Of a stretch of 64,000 nucleotides of DNA, positions 60,684 to 64,000 are shown one piece after another. The translations under genes and the position numbers were made by a program. Every line of letters starts with the position of its first letter. The stretch's first letter is position 1. Origin of the DNA: CAKSST01 sp045535505 (lineage in GTDB: Bacteria > Bacillota > Clostridia > Oscillospirales > Acutalibacteraceae); NCBI GenBank assembly GCA_045535505.1, contig JAZSLU010000004.1:62001-126000 (forward strand). Reading direction: 5' to 3'. The notes below the pieces were generated by a model. That model was not told the origin of the DNA and did not search any database. It saw only the letters and a list, made by a program, of their open reading frames with translations.

Positions 60684-60719
60684 AAAAAACCCAGAAACTA
60701 AGCGGTTTCTGGGTTTTTT
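60684..60719 (+). terminator. Terminator inside the left end of the cassette
   Basis: AAAAAACCCAGAAAC pairs with GTTTCTGGGTTTTTT around TAAGCG. It would insulate the cassette from read-through of the tRNA promoter. Confidence 0.88.
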
Positions 60720-60852
60720 CTTGCCATTTTTTAAAGTTAAATTCAATAGATATCCTCCGAAAAAATCGACTTTCGTGGATGACTTGAACTAAAATTATTG
60801 AGTTTCACCTTATTTTGTGATACAATTATAAATTATACAGGAGGTGCAAAAT

Positions 60853-62127
60853 ATGACCGAACATAAAATAATATTTGGTGACTGTCGCTCGTTAAATAAA
60901 ATAGAAGATAAATCGGTACAGTTAATCGTAACTTCGCCGCCGTATTGGCAATTGAAAGACTACGGAACCGAAGATCAAATAGGATTCAATAATAGTTATG
61001 AGGAATACATAAATAATTTGAATCTTGTTTGGAAGGAATGCTACCGAGTATTATCTGATGGCTGCAGACTTTGTATTAACATTGGCGATCAATTTGCACG
61101 ATCGGTATACTATGGAAGATATAAAGTGATTCCTATTCGCACCGAGATAATTCGTTTTTGCGAATCGTTGGGAATGGATTATATGGGTGCCATTATATGG
61201 CAGAAAACCACTACAATGAATACCTCTGGTGGTGGAGCTATAATGGGTAGTTTTCCTTATCCACGAAACGGAATACTAAAAATGGATTATGAGTTTATTT
61301 TGTTATTTAAGAAATTGGGCAATGCACCTAAACCAACAGCGCAACAAAAAGCAGACTCTGAAATGACAAAAGAGGAATGGAGTCAATATTTTTCTTCTCA
61401 TTGGAATTTTAATGGTGTGAAACAAATGGGTCACATCGCAATGTTCCCAGAAGAACTTCCCAAACGATTAATTAAAATGTTTTCTTACGTAGGAGAAACT
61501 GTACTTGACCCATTTGCAGGAAGTGGTACAACCTCACTTGCTGCAAAAAATCTTGGTAGAAATTCTATTGGATATGAAATTAATAAAGATTTTGCTCCTA
61601 TTATCAAAGAAAAACTTTGTCCTGAACAATTGAGCATTTGTGATAATTCACGAGTGATTTTTCTTGAAGACGAAGATTGCACAAATCACACATTGGATGA
61701 GTTGCCCTATATTTTCTTTGATCCTCATAAAATGGATAAAAAAATTGATATTAAAAAGTTGCAATTTGGCTCAAAGATTGACGCAAAAGAGCAGAAACGC
61801 GATGACCTTTTCACTGTAAAGAATGTGCTTTGCGCAAATAAAATAGAACTTAACAATGGTTTGATTGTACAACTCTTAGGGATACAACCAAACCCTGAAT
61901 TTGAAAATCAGGCGATTGAATTTTTAAAAGAAAAATTCAAAAAAAGAAAAGTTTTTTTGAAATATGACTCGGTAAAATATGATAGCGAAAACAATTTGTT
62001 ATGTTATGTATATCTTGACAACAAAACATTTGTTAATAATCATTTGATAAGAACTGGGTTTGTATCAGTTGACGAATCGTTTGACTACAAGTATAAAAAG
62101 AAATTTTTGGAGGCTAAAAATGGCTAA
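60853..62127 (+). CDS. Beta-class (probably N4-cytosine) DNA methyltransferase with SNase-like tail, 424 aa
   Basis: Motif IV TSPPYW (residues 27-32) precedes motif I DPFAGSGTT (starting at D219), the beta-class order. The Ser-Pro-Pro-Tyr form is usual for m4C enzymes. A region ending in GYEIN completes the SAM fold. Residues ~335-424 resemble a staphylococcal-nuclease (thermonuclease) fold: VQLLGIQPNPEFENQAI and a late YVYLDNKTFVNNHLIRTGF, but the catalytic arginines appear replaced, so this part is probably a structural or DNA-binding module. The ATG at 60853 has GGAGG 8 bp upstream; an earlier GTG overlaps it. It overlaps the endonuclease gene by 8 bp. Confidence 0.9.
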   Translation: MTEHKIIFGDCRSLNKIEDKSVQLIVTSPPYWQLKDYGTEDQIGFNNSYEEYINNLNLVWKECYRVLSDGCRLCINIGDQFARSVYYGRYKVIPIRTEIIRFCESLGMDYMGAIIWQKTTTMNTSGGGAIMGSFPYPRNGILKMDYEFILLFKKLGNAPKPTAQQKADSEMTKEEWSQYFSSHWNFNGVKQMGHIAMFPEELPKRLIKMFSYVGETVLDPFAGSGTTSLAAKNLGRNSIGYEINKDFAPIIKEKLCPEQLSICDNSRVIFLEDEDCTNHTLDELPYIFFDPHKMDKKIDIKKLQFGSKIDAKEQKRDDLFTVKNVLCANKIELNNGLIVQLLGIQPNPEFENQAIEFLKEKFKKRKVFLKYDSVKYDSENNLLCYVYLDNKTFVNNHLIRTGFVSVDESFDYKYKKKFLEAKNG

Positions 62128-62752
62128 AGAATGGGTATTAAATAGTGCAACTAACCGATTTCAATTAAACTTTAAAAGAAATGTGGGCGCAACCTCCGAA
62201 GCAATTCGCAAATGCTCACCAAAATCGTTGGAAGAATGGCAAGAATATTATTTTGAAAATGTGCGCACACAAGAACAAATAGTAGAACTTGGAAAGAAGT
62301 TATATGTAAAAATAACCGAAGTGTTAGTTGCTGAAATTGACGAAATCTCAGAGGAAGATTGTATAAATTACATTAAAGAACTCGTAATAGACAGAACCTA
62401 TGATGGTTATGTAAGAGAAATCAAGACGATTTACGAGCAATTACAAGTTGAACTTGGTATAAAAATTTCTCCTGCGCCAGATGAATGGGACCGCTTGTTT
62501 AATGTGGATTTCTTTATAGAGATAAATGGTAAATATATAGGATTACAAATAAAGCCTGTTTCGCAAGTTTCGAGCATTCCTGAAATTTATAAAGAAAAAG
62601 GAATTCAACTTGCTACACATAAAGAGTTTACTCAAAAATATGGCGGTAAAGTTTTTTATTTATATTCTTGTAAGTCTGGTGATAAAAAGATAATTGTAAA
62701 TACAGAGGTAATTCCTGAAATCAAACAGGAAATAGAGCGCCTTTCTATGTAG
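62120..62752 (+). CDS. MjaI-family type II restriction endonuclease, 210 aa
   Basis: The order KEWVLNSATNRFQLN, GATSEAIRKCSPKSLEEWQEYYF, and PAPDEWDRLFNVDFFIEING is that of MjaI-like endonucleases. The nuclease site is of the PD-(D/E)xK type with D130, then Q143-I-K145 in LQIKP. The prototype MjaI cuts CTAG; whether this enzyme keeps that specificity is not shown by the sequence. The ATG at 62120 overlaps the methyltransferase stop and has GGAGG upstream. The stop codon overlaps the right inverted repeat. Confidence 0.85.
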   Translation: MAKEWVLNSATNRFQLNFKRNVGATSEAIRKCSPKSLEEWQEYYFENVRTQEQIVELGKKLYVKITEVLVAEIDEISEEDCINYIKELVIDRTYDGYVREIKTIYEQLQVELGIKISPAPDEWDRLFNVDFFIEINGKYIGLQIKPVSQVSSIPEIYKEKGIQLATHKEFTQKYGGKVFYLYSCKSGDKKIIVNTEVIPEIKQEIERLSM

Positions 62753-62768
62753 ATATCTAAATCGGTGC
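62752..62768. repeat. 17-bp inverted repeat, right end of restriction-modification cassette
   Basis: GATATCTAAATCGGTGC, the exact inverse of 60662-60678; it begins within the endonuclease stop codon. Confidence 0.85.
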
Positions 62769-62774
62769 AACCTG

Positions 62775-62879
62775 CCAAAAAATCTCCGATACCCTAAAGG
62801 GTGTCGGAGATTTTTCTTGTTTTGGTGATATGTATTTTAATTTGTTATCTTCGGGTTATGAGAACGACGAGCGGTGCTC
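62775..62879. repeat. 105-bp direct repeat, right copy
   Basis: Second copy of 60365-60469, including a terminator hairpin (62784-62815) and the antisense tRNA fragment (62849-62879). It abuts the stop codon of the YfcE-like gene. Confidence 0.95.
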
Positions 62880-63425
62880 TTATAACATTTCGCTGTGATA
62901 AACAGTGCCGTCAAGCGCTTTGAAAAGCACAGTGTTATTTTGTAACGTCATATAACCGTTTTTAGTGTTCTCTTTAGGGATGGATACAGAGCCTGGATTG
63001 AAATATAAATTTTCGTCGCCAAAACTTTCCCAAGCGGGAATGTGGGTGTGACCGTGGAGAAGAATATCCCCCTTTTGCAAAGGCGGCAAGTTTTCCATAT
63101 TATGATTGTGTCCGTGGGTGGCGTAGATTAGTCGGTTATTAAATTCAAGTATGCAGTAGTCTGCCAAAATGGGAAAACGGAGCACCATTTGGTCCACCTC
63201 TGTATCGCAGTTGCCGCGAACACATAAAATTTTATCCTTTATTTCGTTAAGCATAGCAATAACCTTTTTTGGCGCATATTCTAAAGGCAGGTCGTTTCTG
63301 GGACCGTGATATAAAACGTCTCCTAAAATTAACAGACGGTCAGCTTTTTCTGCAAAAAACGCATCTATAAGTTGTTTGCAATAATAAGCAGAGCCGTGAA
63401 TGTCTGATGCAACCATAAGTTTCAT
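62880..63425 (-). CDS. YfcE/MJ0936-family phosphodiesterase, 181 aa
   Basis: A calcineurin-like metallophosphoesterase: SDIHGS (motif I), LGDVLYHGPRND (motif II), GNCD (motif III), ATHGHNH and LHGHTH complete the dimetal site. Small enzymes of this family hydrolyse phosphodiesters such as bis-pNPP in vitro; the natural substrate is unclear. The start at 63425 (MKLMVAS) has AGGAGGTAGC upstream; a longer in-frame extension crosses the PadR promoter and is rejected. Confidence 0.93.
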   Translation of the reverse strand: MKLMVASDIHGSAYYCKQLIDAFFAEKADRLLILGDVLYHGPRNDLPLEYAPKKVIAMLNEIKDKILCVRGNCDTEVDQMVLRFPILADYCILEFNNRLIYATHGHNHNMENLPPLQKGDILLHGHTHIPAWESFGDENLYFNPGSVSIPKENTKNGYMTLQNNTVLFKALDGTVYHSEML

Positions 63426-63511
63426 AAATGCTACCTCCAAAAGAAAAGTTTTTTGTATTATATCATTTTTGTTAGGATTTGTAAATTTAATAATTGCCGA
63501 AACCAAAAGTC

Positions 63512-63540
63512 TTGACAAGAACAATACTTCGTGTTACGAT
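63512..63540 (+). promoter_or_regulatory. padR promoter (extended -10)
   Basis: TTGACA (63512-63517) and TACGAT (63535-63540) have a 17-bp spacer, with TGT immediately upstream of the -10. Confidence 0.8.
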
Positions 63541-63564
63541 GTATTATGTAAAAGGAGGTATGGC

Positions 63565-63885
63565 ATGGATATACAACTCAAACGCGGCTTGTTGGACGTA
63601 TCGGTTCTTGCGGCTATAAAAAATGAGGATTCTTACGGCTACAAAATTATCAAGGATATGAAGCCGTATATGGAAATGTCAGAATCAACACTTTATACAA
63701 TCCTAAAACGGCTTGAAGCAGCCGAAATGCTGACGGTTTACACTAAAGAGTACGGCGGAAGGCTTAGAAAATATTATCGTATTACCGAAAAAGGACTAAG
63801 CCGTATTGAAGAATTTAAATATGAGTGGAACGAAATTTTGGCTATACATCGTTTTGTTATAAAGGAGGATGAGGAAAATGAATAA
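63565..63885 (+). CDS. PadR-family transcriptional regulator, 106 aa
   Basis: A compact PadR winged helix: LKRGLLDVSVLAAIKNEDSYGYKI, then SESTLYTILKRLEAAEMLTVY and GGRLRKYYRITEKGL, with a short C-terminal dimerisation helix. It is transcribed from its own promoter and overlaps the next gene by 8 bp. PadR plus a DUF1700/HAAS gene is a common firmicute pair, often controlling envelope or exporter genes downstream. Confidence 0.92.
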   Translation: MDIQLKRGLLDVSVLAAIKNEDSYGYKIIKDMKPYMEMSESTLYTILKRLEAAEMLTVYTKEYGGRLRKYYRITEKGLSRIEEFKYEWNEILAIHRFVIKEDEENE

Positions 63886-64000
63886 AGAAATGTTTTTAAA
63901 ACATTTACAGGATGCTCTTAGCGGTTTGCCTAAAGGCGAGATTGAAGAACGTCTTGCTTTTTATAGTGAAATGATTGATGATAAAGTTGAAGAGGGTATC
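63878..64000 (+). CDS. DUF1700/HAAS-type signalling protein, N-terminal end (partial)
   Basis: Forty-one residues are visible: KEMFLKHLQDALSGLPKGE then RLAFYSEMIDDKVEEG. This helical start is typical of DUF1700/HAAS-domain proteins that accompany PadR regulators, here with a usable RBS and the expected overlap. The rest lies beyond the window, so the membrane part and exact family cannot be checked. Confidence 0.7.
   Translation, partial: MNKEMFLKHLQDALSGLPKGEIEERLAFYSEMIDDKVEEGI

Noticed and set aside
60391..60792. Open frames on both strands across the GC-rich element, including peptides with GLEPTFDKIF
   Set aside because: They read antisense tRNA T-arm and hairpin sequence, lack RBSs and have no protein-like composition; treated as artefacts of the repeat.
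60655..62774. Depletion of CTAG sites as proof of MjaI specificity
   Set aside because: I noticed CTAG at 9327, 9755 and 52757 and few others, but did not count the window, and CTAG is rare in many bacteria anyway.

Overview
The window looks like chromosome of a low-to-moderate GC, spore-forming Clostridia member, most likely Oscillospirales/Ruminococcaceae and perhaps near starch-degrading Ruminococcus. The reasons are a PolC-type replicase end, gerW and dacF sporulation-type genes, a clostridial divisome cluster (yggS-sepF-divIVA-ileS-lspA-rluD), a full rnf operon, split transketolase genes and a dockerin-bearing amylase. The assignment is inferred from gene content, not from a marker search.

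Layout. 1-6 kb: the polC end; an XRE regulator divergent from a SLOG/YpsA-like gene with twin CCATATATGG palindromes between them; a ribbon-helix-helix gene joined to clpB; and a G5/M23 peptidase. 6-22 kb: a long co-directional run, miaB, a YlbF/YmcA-like gene, mutS, mutL, miaA, an HlyD-like membrane protein, yggS, sepF, divIVA, ileS, lspA, rluD and a HAD phosphatase. Two nearly identical ~158-bp structured repeats sit just before mutS and just before mutL. 22-32.7 kb: split transketolase, a TtcA-like thiolase, a site-2 protease, scpAB, gerW, a D,D-carboxypeptidase, rluB, a three-gene biotin-dependent carboxyltransferase set (12S/1.3S/5S-like) and secG. 32.7-42.6 kb: a P-type-ATPase-like protein with destroyed catalytic motifs beside rlmB, enolase, a YgjP-like peptidase, a polyprenyl sugar transferase with a nucleotidyltransferase, rlmD and a HAD-IIA phosphatase. 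42.7-55 kb: a 2105-residue secreted GH13 protein with repeated beta-rich modules and a dockerin, a MATE exporter, GtrB-like glycosyltransferase, lexA, two half-size TSUP permeases, an alpha/beta hydrolase and an acyltransferase. 55-60 kb: rnfCDGEAB on the minus strand. 60.2-62.9 kb: initiator tRNA-fMet followed by a rearranged accessory region with a structured GC-rich element, a duplicated tRNA 3' end, an antisense tRNA remnant, and an MjaI-like restriction-modification pair bounded by inverted repeats. 62.9-64 kb: a YfcE-like phosphodiesterase, then PadR plus the start of a DUF1700/HAAS-type gene.

How the parts work together. Most genes are housekeeping: mismatch repair, tRNA/rRNA modification, division, chromosome condensation, sporulation and energy conservation. 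Rnf would couple ferredoxin oxidation to an ion gradient, and the carboxyltransferase set moves carboxyl groups among oxaloacetate/pyruvate and an acyl-CoA. The dockerin amylase suggests starch breakdown by a cell-associated complex. The best candidates for undescribed biology are the twin structured RNA-like elements around mutS, the pseudo-P-type ATPase, the modular dockerin amylase, and the transposase-less restriction-modification cassette at the duplicated tRNA-fMet end, whose methyltransferase carries a degenerate staphylococcal-nuclease-like tail.
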